From assembly GCA_030748495.1 (NCBI GenBank), contig JASMLX010000067.1, forward strand, positions 1 to 32,802: a stretch of DNA of 32,802 bases. Direction: 5' to 3'. This document shows, piece after piece, positions 15,845 through 24,230 of the stretch. Each line of letters opens with the position of its first letter. The first letter of the stretch is position 1. A program made the position numbers and the translations under genes. Source of the stretch: Candidatus Poribacteria bacterium. GTDB lineage: Bacteria; Poribacteria; WGA-4E; UBA9662. The notes beneath the pieces were generated by a model, which was given only the letters and a program-made list of their open reading frames with translations, searched no databases and was not told the DNA's origin.

Positions 15845-15913
15845 TCATCTTGATTTTTCTATAAAAACATAGTAGCCTACTACTACATTACAATAATGAA
15901 TAAGGAGTTAAAT

Positions 15914-15997
15914 ATGTCACATAGGCCCAAATTTAAATCCCAATATGAAAATTATATTGGTGGCGAATGGGTAGCGCCGGTTATTGAAAATTTCTAG
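15914..15997 (+). pseudogene. Aldehyde dehydrogenase N-terminal fragment
   Basis: ATG 15914, with AAGGAG 7 bases upstream, opens MSHRPKFKSQYENYIGGEWV followed by APVIENF and TAG. YxNYIGGEWVAP is the typical N-terminus of NAD(P)-dependent aldehyde dehydrogenases. Only 27 of about 500 codons remain, yet the translation-initiation region is intact. Confidence 0.55.
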
Positions 15998-16180
15998 ACG
16001 GTGAAACCGAAAATTAACGATATTGACCGTTATGACAAGTAAATTACTCGCCAAAAGGAAATCAAACTTAACTAATTGTCTTTTTCTAGCCATTAAAGCA
16101 ACTGAACTGATAACACGACTTAAAGTTATTCCGATTACGATCGATAACATCCATTGCATCATTGCGTAATCTAAGACCAT
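15917..16180 (-). pseudogene. Membrane-protein N-terminal fragment, unknown family
   Basis: From ATG 16180, with GAGG 6 bases before it, the protein starts MVLDYAMMQWMLSIVIGITL and continues with two hydrophobic segments separated by a basic loop (MARKRQLVKFDFLLASNLLV). The first about 55 residues look like genuine membrane-protein sequence. From about 16010 the frame overlaps the aldehyde dehydrogenase fragment on the other strand and loses protein-like character, so the gene is truncated there. I do not recognise the family. Confidence 0.4.
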
Positions 16181-16385
16181 GTTTCACCCTCAACTTTTTT
16201 GTTTTGCCAACTTTTCTTGAAAACAAAAGGCAGAATTGACTAATAATGTTGGTGAGTCGACCAACTGATAATCGAGATTTGATTATATCAATCAGGTGAT
16301 GAAAATATCAGATAGTAATGAAGATAGATAGTTAAGAAAGTAGAATGAAAAATGTAAAACGGTTAGAGTATTAGATAAGAAAAAT

Positions 16386-16411
16386 GGGTATCAACCGGTG
16401 CTAATACCCGC
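16386..16411 (+). repeat. 26-base repeat, copy 1, downstream of the cyclase gene
   Basis: GGGTATCAACCGGTGCTAAT + ACCCGC matches 18291-18316 at 23 of 26 positions. The ends GGGTAT and ATACCC can pair as a stem. The two copies are in the same orientation and bracket the cyclase gene. Confidence 0.6.
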
Positions 16412-16493
16412 TTCCCGTACCTGATATGTTCCAGATACAAATTTGAAACCTTCAATCGAGACAAGAAACTAGAATAGTCTCCTGTTTGTAATA

Positions 16494-17981
16494 CTAAACA
16501 GCCATTGAAGACCCTACACTTTCGATCAGAACTTTGTAGACGTCTACCTCTTCTTCTATTCCCTTCAATTTGGTTCTTTCTGGAACCACTGTATATCCAC
16601 TAATCTCGCTTTGAACCTCTTCAATATCATACACACTGTCTGTGATATAGATCTCTTCGGCATCGGCTAATCCCTGCACCCTAGCGGCCGTATTAACTGT
16701 TTGACCGAAGTAATCCAAACGATCATTTAGGGTGACTGCAATTGATGAACCTTTGTGAACACCGATTTTAATGATAATGTTTTCTCCTCCATGATTCTGA
16801 TTAAATTCTTTCAAATCTTGCACAATTCCAGTAGCTGCTTTGATTGCATCTAATGGATTGGCAAAGGTGGCCATGATTGCGTCACCAATAGTTTTGACAA
16901 TAGCGCCACTATTATTAGTGATCACTTTGCTAAGTGACTCAAAGTGTGAATTGACCAAATCAAATGCTTTCAAATCTCCGACTTTATCGTAGAGTTCAGT
17001 TGAACCTTTCAGGTCCGTGAACAGTATAGTTAGATCCTTGACATTAATACCTTCATTTCCCTGAATGACCTCATGACGGAAAAGATCACGAAATGTTTGA
17101 GAGGTCAACAACTTTTTCCCGTCCAGATAAGGATCTAGAACAATAGTAAAATCTTGATCTTGATCCATATGATCCAATATTTCGGCAGGAATAAAGGAAA
17201 AGAGCAAAGCCGATCTTCGATCACTATCGTTTTCGAAAGTAAATTTCACTTTACCTGAATTTAACTGTAACTGACCTATTTCAAAATCATTATTCACATA
17301 TTTTAGATCGATGCTTTGCTCGATCTCTCGCGTTACCGGAGAAACTGGCAAATGTAGACCTTTTTGATTTAAAAAGTCATAGATTCTGAGCATACCCTCA
17401 CTTAAATCAAATTCGATTACCTCTTTCTCCGACGATTCTACAAACGTTACTCCTTTCGTAGAATTCTTGATTACTTTAACTATCTCTTCACCTCCGAAAG
17501 GAAATTCTTTGTTAAGTCTAGCGCCTGGAGTAAAGTGATATTCGAATATGAACTCTTCAATTGACAAACTTTCTGGGTGGTGAAATTTGATTACTCTAAT
17601 TTTAGGATTAACTGTGAAGGTAACTTGAATCCAATCATCAAGAGAAGCAATCTGCTCACATTGACATAGGGAGCAGAAAATTTTGTCGTGTATGGTGTTC
17701 AAGTGCCTAAAACTCTGAATGTGATCTCCGCAAGCAGGACAAAGTAGTTCCCAGTTCATTTGAAATATATTCAATTTAGTGGCCCAAAGGAACAAATCTA
17801 TCCCATCTAATGAAGAAATATGGTATTCATCGGCGAATTTCAAAGGATTAACTCTGAACAGATCATAATCGTCACCATCAGAGATGAAGCTACTTAGTTT
17901 TCCTACCAGTCCAACTGGCCAGTTATGAGATTTTTCGAGAGTATCCATACTGTCTTTCAATCGTTCGCTGTTCACTTTCAT
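16494..17981 (-). CDS. Class III adenylate/guanylate cyclase with a zinc-ribbon N-terminal region
   Basis: This 495-residue cytoplasmic protein probably makes cAMP or cGMP. Residues 316-450 are the catalytic domain: metal-binding Asp323 in ILFTDLKGSTELYD, second metal Asp367 in KTIGDAIMATF, and the transition-state pair Asn430/Arg434 in YFGQTVNTAARVQG. Residues 81-108 carry CPACG and CSLCQC, a zinc-ribbon-like pair; residues about 110-300 resemble the DUF5939 sensory region seen before some cyclases. There are no membrane segments. ATG 17981 has a GAGGTAAG site. The gene is monocistronic, bounded by spacers on both sides and by two copies of a 26-base repeat, and is richer in A+T than the enolase gene next to it, suggesting a different history. 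The substrate-selecting residues were not resolved, so adenylate versus guanylate is open. Confidence 0.9.
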   Translation of the reverse strand: MKVNSERLKDSMDTLEKSHNWPVGLVGKLSSFISDGDDYDLFRVNPLKFADEYHISSLDGIDLFLWATKLNIFQMNWELLCPACGDHIQSFRHLNTIHDKIFCSLCQCEQIASLDDWIQVTFTVNPKIRVIKFHHPESLSIEEFIFEYHFTPGARLNKEFPFGGEEIVKVIKNSTKGVTFVESSEKEVIEFDLSEGMLRIYDFLNQKGLHLPVSPVTREIEQSIDLKYVNNDFEIGQLQLNSGKVKFTFENDSDRRSALLFSFIPAEILDHMDQDQDFTIVLDPYLDGKKLLTSQTFRDLFRHEVIQGNEGINVKDLTILFTDLKGSTELYDKVGDLKAFDLVNSHFESLSKVITNNSGAIVKTIGDAIMATFANPLDAIKAATGIVQDLKEFNQNHGGENIIIKIGVHKGSSIAVTLNDRLDYFGQTVNTAARVQGLADAEEIYITDSVYDIEEVQSEISGYTVVPERTKLKGIEEEVDVYKVLIESVGSSMAV

Positions 17982-18484
17982 TCATCTTACCTCGTTTTTG
18001 GATTTTCAGGATAAAAATAGACTCAAATATTTCTTAATCTAAAGCAGTTATCTATATTAGATTCATACTATCATAACGGAGTAGAAATACCAAAGCTAGA
18101 GTTTCTAATTCTACGATTCATCGCCGAATTTTTAGACGGTTAAATTTACACTTAGCCAAGATCAAAATCTCGACGTATACGCAAATTGGATTCAGTGAGT
18201 CAAAACAAGACTCAAAGCCATTCAAATAAACAAGGAGAATGATTTCTGAAATGTGAATATTGATTTAGTCCGAAGATGGAGAAGGGAAAGGGGTACCAAC
18301 AGGTGCTGATACCCGCCGGATTACCCCGTAGGCGATTGCAACCTTTTATTTCATCTCCTGAGATTGAAAAGTCTTTGCAAATGTCAGGCAATCTTTTTCT
18401 TTTCACTTACGCTGATTTATGTTAGGATGGCCCGATACATTGATCAATAACATTTAAAATCCTAGTACCGTTGCAAGTGGCAAA
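17982..18484. other. Spacer between divergent cyclase and enolase-type genes
   Basis: No convincing gene is seen. The stretch must hold the promoters of both divergent genes. It contains copy 2 of the 26-base repeat. No strong sigma70 pair stood out. Confidence 0.5.
18291..18316 (+). repeat. 26-base repeat, copy 2, upstream of the cyclase gene
   Basis: GGGTACCAACAGGTGCTGAT + ACCCGC is 23 of 26 identical to 16386-16411. Similarity fades a few bases later (CCGTA is shared shortly after). Confidence 0.6.
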
Positions 18485-19660
18485 ATGCAAATAGAATCCG
18501 TTGACTTCTTCTACCTTTCCATGCCGGAGGTTCTCGATATTGGTGACGGTAGCCAAGACTCACTCTTGGTCCGATTGCAAGCGGGAAACCATGTCGGTTG
18601 GGGGGAGTGTGAAGCGGCTCCCTTAGTCTCGATCGCCAGCCTGGTGTGTCCAATGTCGCACAGCGCCTGTAAACCGATTCAAGATTCAGTCCTGGGCCAG
18701 AGGCTCGACAGTACTGACGATATTGTCCGTATCGGCAACCTGGTACGAGAAAGTGGTTTGGATCTGTTGCAAACTGACCATACGCTCTCCGGTATCGATA
18801 TAGCAATGTGGGACCTGCTCGGACACCGGTTTCAAGTCCCAGTCTATCAGCTTCTTGGCTATCAGTACGCGTATCCCAAAACGCCCTACGCCTCAGTTCT
18901 TTTCGGTGATACACCGGAACAGACCCTGGAGAAAGGGCGTCAGATGCGGCGGCAGGGATATCGGGCCGGTAAGTTCGGTTGGGGCAACTTCGGCCGCAGT
19001 ACGGTTCAATCTGACATTGAGCAGGTGCGAGCTGCCCGGGAAGGCCTGGGAGAGGATGGCATCCTGCTAATCGACGCAGGGACTGTCTGGATCGACGATG
19101 TAGAACCAGCCAAACTACGTCTTGAGGTGTTAAAGGAGTGTGGCGTTACTTGGTTAGAAGAACCCTTTATCTCAGGCGGATTTAGCGCATACCATCAACT
19201 GGCTAAATTAGCCCATCCTGTTCGGTTAGCCGGCGGGGAAGGGGCTAACAACTACTACCTGGCTCAACACATGATCGACTACGCTGATATCGGCTTCGTG
19301 CAGATTGATGCCGGTCGTATCGGCGGCATCAGTGTGGCCAAACAGGTGGTGGACTATGCCCAGGCTAGGGGGATCACTTACGTCAACCACACCTTTACCT
19401 CCCACCTGGCACTCAGTGCTTCGCTACAACCTTACGCCGGCACCGAACAGGACAATCTCTGCGAGTATCCAGTCGAGCCCAAGCCGCTAGCGCTGGAGAT
19501 GACGCTGGATCACCTTTTGCCCGATAAGGACGGGAAAATACGTCTGCCAGACAAACCCGGTCTAGGTATCTCTCCAGACTTAGAGGCAGTAGCAACTTAC
19601 CTGGTCGATATCGAGATCAAAGTGGGTGGACAATGTTTATACCAGACCCCACTACTGTGA
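18485..19660 (+). CDS. Mandelate racemase/muconate lactonizing enzyme family protein (enolase superfamily)
   Basis: This 391-residue enzyme should abstract the alpha proton of a carboxylate, as in acid-sugar dehydratases and racemases. The N-terminal capping domain spans about residues 1-120 (VGWGECEAAPLVSIASL; LSGIDIAMWDLLG). The barrel carries the metal ligands Asp197 (LLIDAGTVW), Glu225 (TWLEEPF) and Glu252 (LAGGEGANN). Lys163 (AGKFGWGNFG) is the second-strand base, Asp275 (QIDAGRIGG) pairs with His302 (VNHTFTSHL) as a His-Asp dyad. That set fits the mandelate racemase subgroup, in which the dyad abstracts protons. ATG 18485 has only a weak ribosome site. It stands alone, divergent from the cyclase. 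The substrate is unknown; a sugar acid is most likely by family. Confidence 0.92.
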   Translation: MQIESVDFFYLSMPEVLDIGDGSQDSLLVRLQAGNHVGWGECEAAPLVSIASLVCPMSHSACKPIQDSVLGQRLDSTDDIVRIGNLVRESGLDLLQTDHTLSGIDIAMWDLLGHRFQVPVYQLLGYQYAYPKTPYASVLFGDTPEQTLEKGRQMRRQGYRAGKFGWGNFGRSTVQSDIEQVRAAREGLGEDGILLIDAGTVWIDDVEPAKLRLEVLKECGVTWLEEPFISGGFSAYHQLAKLAHPVRLAGGEGANNYYLAQHMIDYADIGFVQIDAGRIGGISVAKQVVDYAQARGITYVNHTFTSHLALSASLQPYAGTEQDNLCEYPVEPKPLALEMTLDHLLPDKDGKIRLPDKPGLGISPDLEAVATYLVDIEIKVGGQCLYQTPLL

Positions 19661-19865
19661 GTACACGGGGCAGATCAGAAGAGCTTCTAACACGGCCATA
19701 CCGCGCTGTTCTTGCCTTGTCCCTTATCTGTTGGGTTCGAAGATACTTGCAACAGTCTTGAAAAGAGGTTATGCCTATTGCTAGTTACTGAAATCCCCTG
19801 ATCCTTTTAACCTTGAAACTTAGATTATCCGTAGCTAAAAGAAAAATCTACCCCAGGATCTGCAC

Positions 19866-20658
19866 ATGATTTCCGTCAGCCAGGCTAGGCAAAAACTAGG
19901 AATTTCAGCTCAAAGTGTCCGCCGTCTCATCAAGGAGGAATCTCTAATCAGTCATAAAGGGCCAAACGGGCGGTGGATGATTGATGAAACCTCGCTCGAA
20001 CAATTAACACAACAACGCAATGCAACTAGCGCTCAAACGCAACACACAATTGTCCCCAATCTGGCGAAAAACGCACCAACTACGGCCACAACTCTTCTTC
20101 CCACTCCATCCGTTCCCCCGGTTAACACCAAGTGGGATTATCTTAACGACTCCGACCGTTTTCGCTATTATGTCGATCTGTTCTTACAACTATCTGATCA
20201 GCTTTATACCACACCTCAGCAATTAGTCTCCATTTTTCAACAGAACATCACCCGTTTCCAACGACCGGGCGAGTTCAGCTCCATTCAAGTTCGAGACTAT
20301 TCGATCTATTTTGACCAACTCATCCTTTTCCGCAAAAATATTGACGGTCTAGCTGATCTAGACTTAAGCCACATCGACCATCTATTCTCTGAAGAGGCTA
20401 TTTGGGACCTGAGTGAAATACCGGAGATAGATGTCTTAAAAAGATATCTATTATTTGATGGGCAAGCTTCTAAGCGGGAATTTTGGTGGTCTACAATCTG
20501 GCGGTGTTTCTTCCATTGCTGGCAGTCGGAATTCGCAGAATGAAGGATACTGGTCGCAGTGGATGGTGTGTGTCCCAATTATTAACATTATGTTCTCGGT
20601 TTCTGCTAGTGAGCCTAGAGACAATCAATATGGTCCTCCTCCACTACCTCCCAAATAG
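19866..20658 (+). pseudogene. HTH-DUF805 fusion membrane protein, frameshifted
   Basis: The first 225 codons are open. Residues 1-50 (MISVSQARQKLGISAQSVRR, then LIKEESLISHKGPNGRWMID) form an excisionase/MerR-like HTH; residues about 60-190 are unassigned helices; YLLFDGQASKREFWWSTI starts a DUF805 membrane domain. Then the frame slips: AVFLPLLAVGIRRMKDTGRS + GW is in one frame, and VPIINIMFSVSASEPRDNQY + GPPPLPPK in another, ending at 20656-20658. Intact DUF805 has four membrane spans; part of them is missing as well. A DNA-binding head on a small membrane domain would be a one-component membrane regulator. ATG 19866 has AGGA upstream. Both fused parts are recognisable, but the gene is broken as sequenced. 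Confidence 0.6.
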
Positions 20659-21258
20659 ATTATCACTTTAAAGTTACGGTCATTTCCATAGGCCTTGAAC
20701 ATCTAACGAACTGGCCGAAACCTTGGCCGATAAGCAACCAAGAAACCTACCAGAAACCCTTTCTTAGACCGGAGTACATGCATGAGAACCATAATATATA
20801 TCAGGGGCAATGGTTTCAGCCTTTATTAAATCGCCAAATTCATCATAAACAGGACGATCCGTTGCAGTTCCAAAGACTAAAAAAACAATGCCTACAATTT
20901 GTGCGCAAAAAGCACGGTTAAAAGTATTGCTACAGCCTTCTCGGTTGCAGCTTAGTCTTACAGTTTAGGCATTAGCCTTAGACTTTCTAAAGTTGTGAGT
21001 AAACTATCCTGATGGTATTATATTCAATGATGGGAATTAACCAGAAAAAACAGCCCGTAAGCGTTGCAGAACCTCGCGAGAACGCATCTCGGATAACTGC
21101 TGTTGTCTTCTTTGGTCCATGCCGAAGATGATGGTTATTGGAAAAGACGGGGTAGAGATGGTGCTAATTCTCGCTGATTATTTTGATGTGGAAGGTCACA
21201 CTAACAAATCCATTTGAATCAGCATATTTTCAGTAGATCAGCAATTCAGGAAACGTCA
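20659..21258. other. Spacer with no confident gene
   Basis: On the minus strand about 20765-20900 gives an open stretch without a start (FLVFGTATDRPVYDEFGDLI and further), possibly a gene scrap. Near 21045-21135 a 27-codon minus frame starts MDQRRQQQLSEMRSREVLQR. Neither is assignable. Confidence 0.35.
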
Positions 21259-21933
21259 ATGACTATTATCAAGCACTGCTGCTGGCAGGAACAGCAATAT
21301 TATTCTTGGTTTTATTTCGCATCAGTTATTTTTTTAATAAACCAGGTTGGGATTGGGCAGCAGGCAAAACCAGCCGTTGGCTTAAAAGTAACGAAAATAA
21401 AAGTCGAGAGTGGTCAAAAATACAGAATGGGGGGCACCCCCCTGCAAAAGCAAGCTCGTATTTATACCGACCGTGACCATCTCAAGTTCACCAACGTGCC
21501 GAAATCTGTCACTGGATTAAGTTACCTGATGACAGCCAACGCTGACCATAAAGGAAAAGGAAAAACCTTTCTGACATTTGCAGTCAGCCAGTCGGTCAGA
21601 TTGTGGGTTGGCCGGGACAGCCGTGGAGATCCGGCCAAGAAAGGTGTAGCACCTAAATGGCTGTCGAGTAACTTTCAACGAACAAATATCATGATCGAAA
21701 CCAACGAACCTGGTATGGGTTTTTTTGTACTTTATCAGGGGAAGGCTGATTTAGCTAAAGGAAAGCACTCGTTAGGAGGAAATGCGGACCCACCAGCCGC
21801 AGGTCAGATGAATAACTACGTCTTACTGTTCAGCGCCGGTGCAGAAGCCATTGCCACACAGGAACTATCTGTTACTGTGTGGCATAAACTATCCCTATGG
21901 TGGGGCAAAATTAAGTTGGAATTGACACAGTAA
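21259..21933 (+). CDS. Secreted protein of unknown function
   Basis: This protein has 224 residues. The N-terminal about 40 residues contain a hydrophobic stretch (YYSWFYFASVIFLINQVGIG) that could act as a signal anchor, though it is preceded by an odd Cys/Trp/Gln-rich start, so the very N-terminus may be frame-shifted. The rest looks like a beta-rich sandwich: FTNVPKSVTGLSYLMTANAD, VRLWVGRDSRGDP, NIMIETNEPGMGFFVLYQGK and SLGGNADPPAAGQMNNYVLL. I know of similar unnamed beta-sandwich proteins in related genomes, often with sugar-binding partners, but cannot name a family. ATG 21259 has AGGA 8 bases upstream and is preferred over TTG at 21214. It converges on the PQQ-type relic with 31 bases between stops. 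Confidence 0.65.
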   Translation: MTIIKHCCWQEQQYYSWFYFASVIFLINQVGIGQQAKPAVGLKVTKIKVESGQKYRMGGTPLQKQARIYTDRDHLKFTNVPKSVTGLSYLMTANADHKGKGKTFLTFAVSQSVRLWVGRDSRGDPAKKGVAPKWLSSNFQRTNIMIETNEPGMGFFVLYQGKADLAKGKHSLGGNADPPAAGQMNNYVLLFSAGAEAIATQELSVTVWHKLSLWWGKIKLELTQ

Positions 21934-21964
21934 CTAGTTAGCAGGTAGTCGTTCTAAACTGCGG

Positions 21965-23232
21965 CTACTTGGCGGTGTCATAGGCCATCAAGGTCCCTTC
22001 ATCACGAAGATAAAGCTTCTTGTCGGCGATCACCGGGGGTGGCCAGCTTTTGCCGTTGAGTTTGTATTCTTCTGGGGTTGCCTCAATTAATGCCATGTCC
22101 TCCTTTCATAACGGAAGTAGAGATGACCCTCAGCATAGAGGATTGCCGCACTACCAGTACCTGGACCTCGAACCCGCCCCCATGCATATTATTCACCGCT
22201 CATCATGTTCAAGCAAATTGGATGTCCCTGATTGTGGCCGTGTCCACAATCAGGGACAAGTACCATGCCTCCATGGTGATTCTGTAACTTATTCCCTTTT
22301 AGAAAGTACTTTTCCTCCACTTCGTATTTGCCATTGCGATCATGGATTTTAATCAGAGCAGCGCCCGTGCGATATCCAGTACTGCAAAAAAATGTAATCC
22401 CCTTTCACAATCGGGGTTGGGATATTGGTCACATCGCTGGCGATACGGTTATAGGTCCAAAGTAAATCCCCGCTTACACTATTTACTCCAATCACTCCAT
22501 GGCCGGTTAACTGTACGTATTGCTTGCGTCCAGCAATTCGGCCAATGACAATCGAGGAGTATCCCGCACCGTCATGACCGCGCTCACCAATGACCGCTGG
22601 CATTTCAACTGACCAGAGGTGCCCCCCGTCTTTTTTTAAGAGCGACCATGACCGCAGGGTTACCGCCAGGTGTGCAGATCAGGTTGTCACCGTCGGACGA
22701 TAGAAGACTCGGAATAGCTCCAACCGGATTCCATTTTACCGTTGAAATCTGTCGGCAAATGCTTCCGCCACAGAATCAAGCCATCAGTGGTGCTGACACA
22801 GACCAATCGGCCGGCGTGAGTTAAACCGTACACGCGGTCGCCATCAACCGAAGGTGTGCTATTGGGACCTTCATTTGCCTCGGAACCGACGTCTGATTCC
22901 CAAATTTTTGCGCCGTTTTTGCTGTTTAAGGCGATCATTTTGATTGCCCCATCTCGTTTGCCCATCGTATAAATGCGTCCTTCAGTAACAGCAACACTGG
23001 ATAATCCATTGCCCAAGCCTTTTACTTTCCAGGCCAGCTTTGGTCTACGTTCTTGCCATGACGATAGCAAACCGGTTTCAGCCGATAGGCCATCGCGGTT
23101 AGGGCCTCGCCAGGTTGACCAATGACCCTTGGCAGCTTCTTTTTTAGCTTGTGGTGAAGGAGCCCCAACGACAGCAAACAGGTGAGGTGTAAGGAAGGCT
23201 AAAATGAGGAGCGAAATCATGATACAACGCAT
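21965..23232 (-). pseudogene. PQQ-type beta-propeller protein, frameshifted at least five times
   Basis: The relatives are exported propellers of about 410 residues with PQQ/WD-like repeats. From ATG 23232: signal segment (MISLLILAFLTPHLFAVVGA), then STWRGPNRDGLSAETGLL, KGLGNGLSSVAVTEGRIYTM, GPNSTPSVDGDRVYGLTHAG and GKMESGWSYSESS. The frame slips near 22705 (SDGDNLICTPGGNPAVMVAL), again in an A7 run near 22635 (KKDGGHLWSVEMPAVIGERG), again in a T7 run near 22390 (CSTGYRTGAALIKIHDRNGK; KGNKLQNHHGGMVL), and twice more after the palindrome (RGPGTGSAAILYAEGHLYFR; ATPEEYKLNGKSWPPPVIAD; YLRDEGTLMAYDTAK) to TAG 21965-21967. Nearly the whole gene is still present, so decay is recent or some slips are sequencing errors in homopolymers. 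Confidence 0.8.
22224..22257. repeat. Perfect 14-bp inverted repeat with 6-base loop inside the propeller relic
   Basis: GTCCCTGATTGTGG (22224-22237) and CCACAATCAGGGAC (22244-22257) are exact reverse complements around CCGTGT. In the minus-strand frame the palindrome spans the residues VPDCGHGHNQGHP, where homologues have a less symmetrical coding sequence (GGHGHNNGxP), so the symmetry was acquired. Confidence 0.85.
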
Positions 23233-23326
23233 AAGGGAAATCCAAACATTTAAGTAAGAAATAATAAATATCATTATCGATTATAGTTTTTCTGATACAT
23301 TCAAGCCATTAATAAATTTAGAGAGA

Positions 23327-23632
23327 CTAGACCTGTACAAACTCGATCAGAATGCCATCCGGGTCTTGGGCACAGATACCGGTGGGGACAGAAATGTTAC
23401 CCCTTTCTGTTCCAGATCGCTTACTGTTTGCTCTATACCCTTAACAAAGAAGGTTAACCAGCGAACACCGGGCTTAAATTGATCCGACACCGAGGCCGGC
23501 GGCAAGGCAATATCCATCAATTTGATTAGCGTATTCCCGGTCTGCAGCCTTACCTGGCGAAAACCTTCCGGGGCTAACTCAGCTTCTCTGGCCATTTCAG
23601 CCGGATCAACCCCACACAGGCTTTGAAGCTCC
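23327..23632 (-). pseudogene. VOC/glyoxalase-family protein, C-terminal part with a frameshift
   Basis: The open stretch reads ELQSLCGVDPAEMAREAELA, GFRQVRLQTGNTLIKLMDIA, VRWLTFFVKGIEQTVSDLEQ and FLSPPVSVP. After a slip near 23370 it continues TGICAQDPDGILIEFVQV and TAG (23327-23329). The alternation of beta strands and the ending DPDGILIEF (metal-binding Glu) are typical of vicinal-oxygen-chelate enzymes. The first strand with the metal-binding His is missing upstream, where the sequence switches abruptly to another gene relic on the opposite strand. Confidence 0.7.
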
Positions 23633-23786
23633 TACAATCTTGTATTCAAATCATGCCTAAATCTGGCGGTAATCGCCGTCCTGTCGGTCGTCCTAGTTGG
23701 TTCTTACTCTCTGCTTCGACGCCTACTTCAAGCGGGCTTGGGCCAACACCTTTGACTTTCTGCCCCTTCACTGGCAAACGGTCTAG
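23617..23786 (+). pseudogene. Tail fragment of the broken winged-helix family (copy C)
   Basis: This reads QALKLLQSCIQIMPKSGGNR, then RPVGRPSWFLLSA, slips one base, and continues DAYFKRAWANTFDFLPLHWQ + TV and TAG at 23784-23786. It matches copy B (minus strand, 8690-8816) residue by residue, including the KLL-SCIQIMPK junction where copy B has a stop. It lies in the opposite orientation to copies A and B. Both ends join unrelated sequence. Confidence 0.55.
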
Positions 23787-23818
23787 GGACACATCTTGCA
23801 AACCCCCTCATAAAAAGT

Positions 23819-23942
23819 AGACCAAAATATAGAACTACCAAATTACATAATGATTGCTTCAAGCAGTTAGCAGAATATCATTCACCGTATGTTGAACTTT
23901 ATACAAAAGAAAGTGGATTTCAATTCAGTATTATCTTCAACT
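23819..23942 (+). pseudogene. Possible ATP-binding/RecG-like regulator tail
   Basis: An open frame without a start reads RPKYRTTKLHNDCFKQLAEY + HSPYVELYTKESGFQFSIIF and TAA. It resembles the C-terminal end of AlbA_2/HATPase_c_4-type proteins (…PxPxFxExxxGFxVxF). This is a weak, pattern-based call. Confidence 0.25.
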
Positions 23943-24230
23943 AATTAGCCAATGATCTCTCCTCTATTAACTAAGCAAACAATATGTCTTGTAGCACAAT
24001 TGGACACTTCGTTCAAGGCTTGATAAAATGATCATTAGTTGTAAGATAGGTATGAGAAGGTTTTTTCTAGCTGGTACGACATCTAAACATATGAGATGAA
24101 AAATTTTATTTCATATCCATTAGGCTGTGCTCCTTGGCTTAATTGAGCCGAATAAATTCAATCCAAACTAAATTACTAGCCCTGGCCTTTATTTATTCAA
24201 AATAATTCATTAATTCAAAATAATTCCGTA

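Noticed and set aside
16386..18330. The 26-base repeat as a riboswitch
   Set aside because: It contains a short stem and a conserved loop, but I could not match it to any known riboswitch core, and one copy lies downstream of a stop codon.
20765..20900. Minus-strand open stretch containing FLVFGTATDRPVYDEFGDLI
   Set aside because: It looks protein-like but has no start, no ribosome site and no family I can name; left as part of a spacer.
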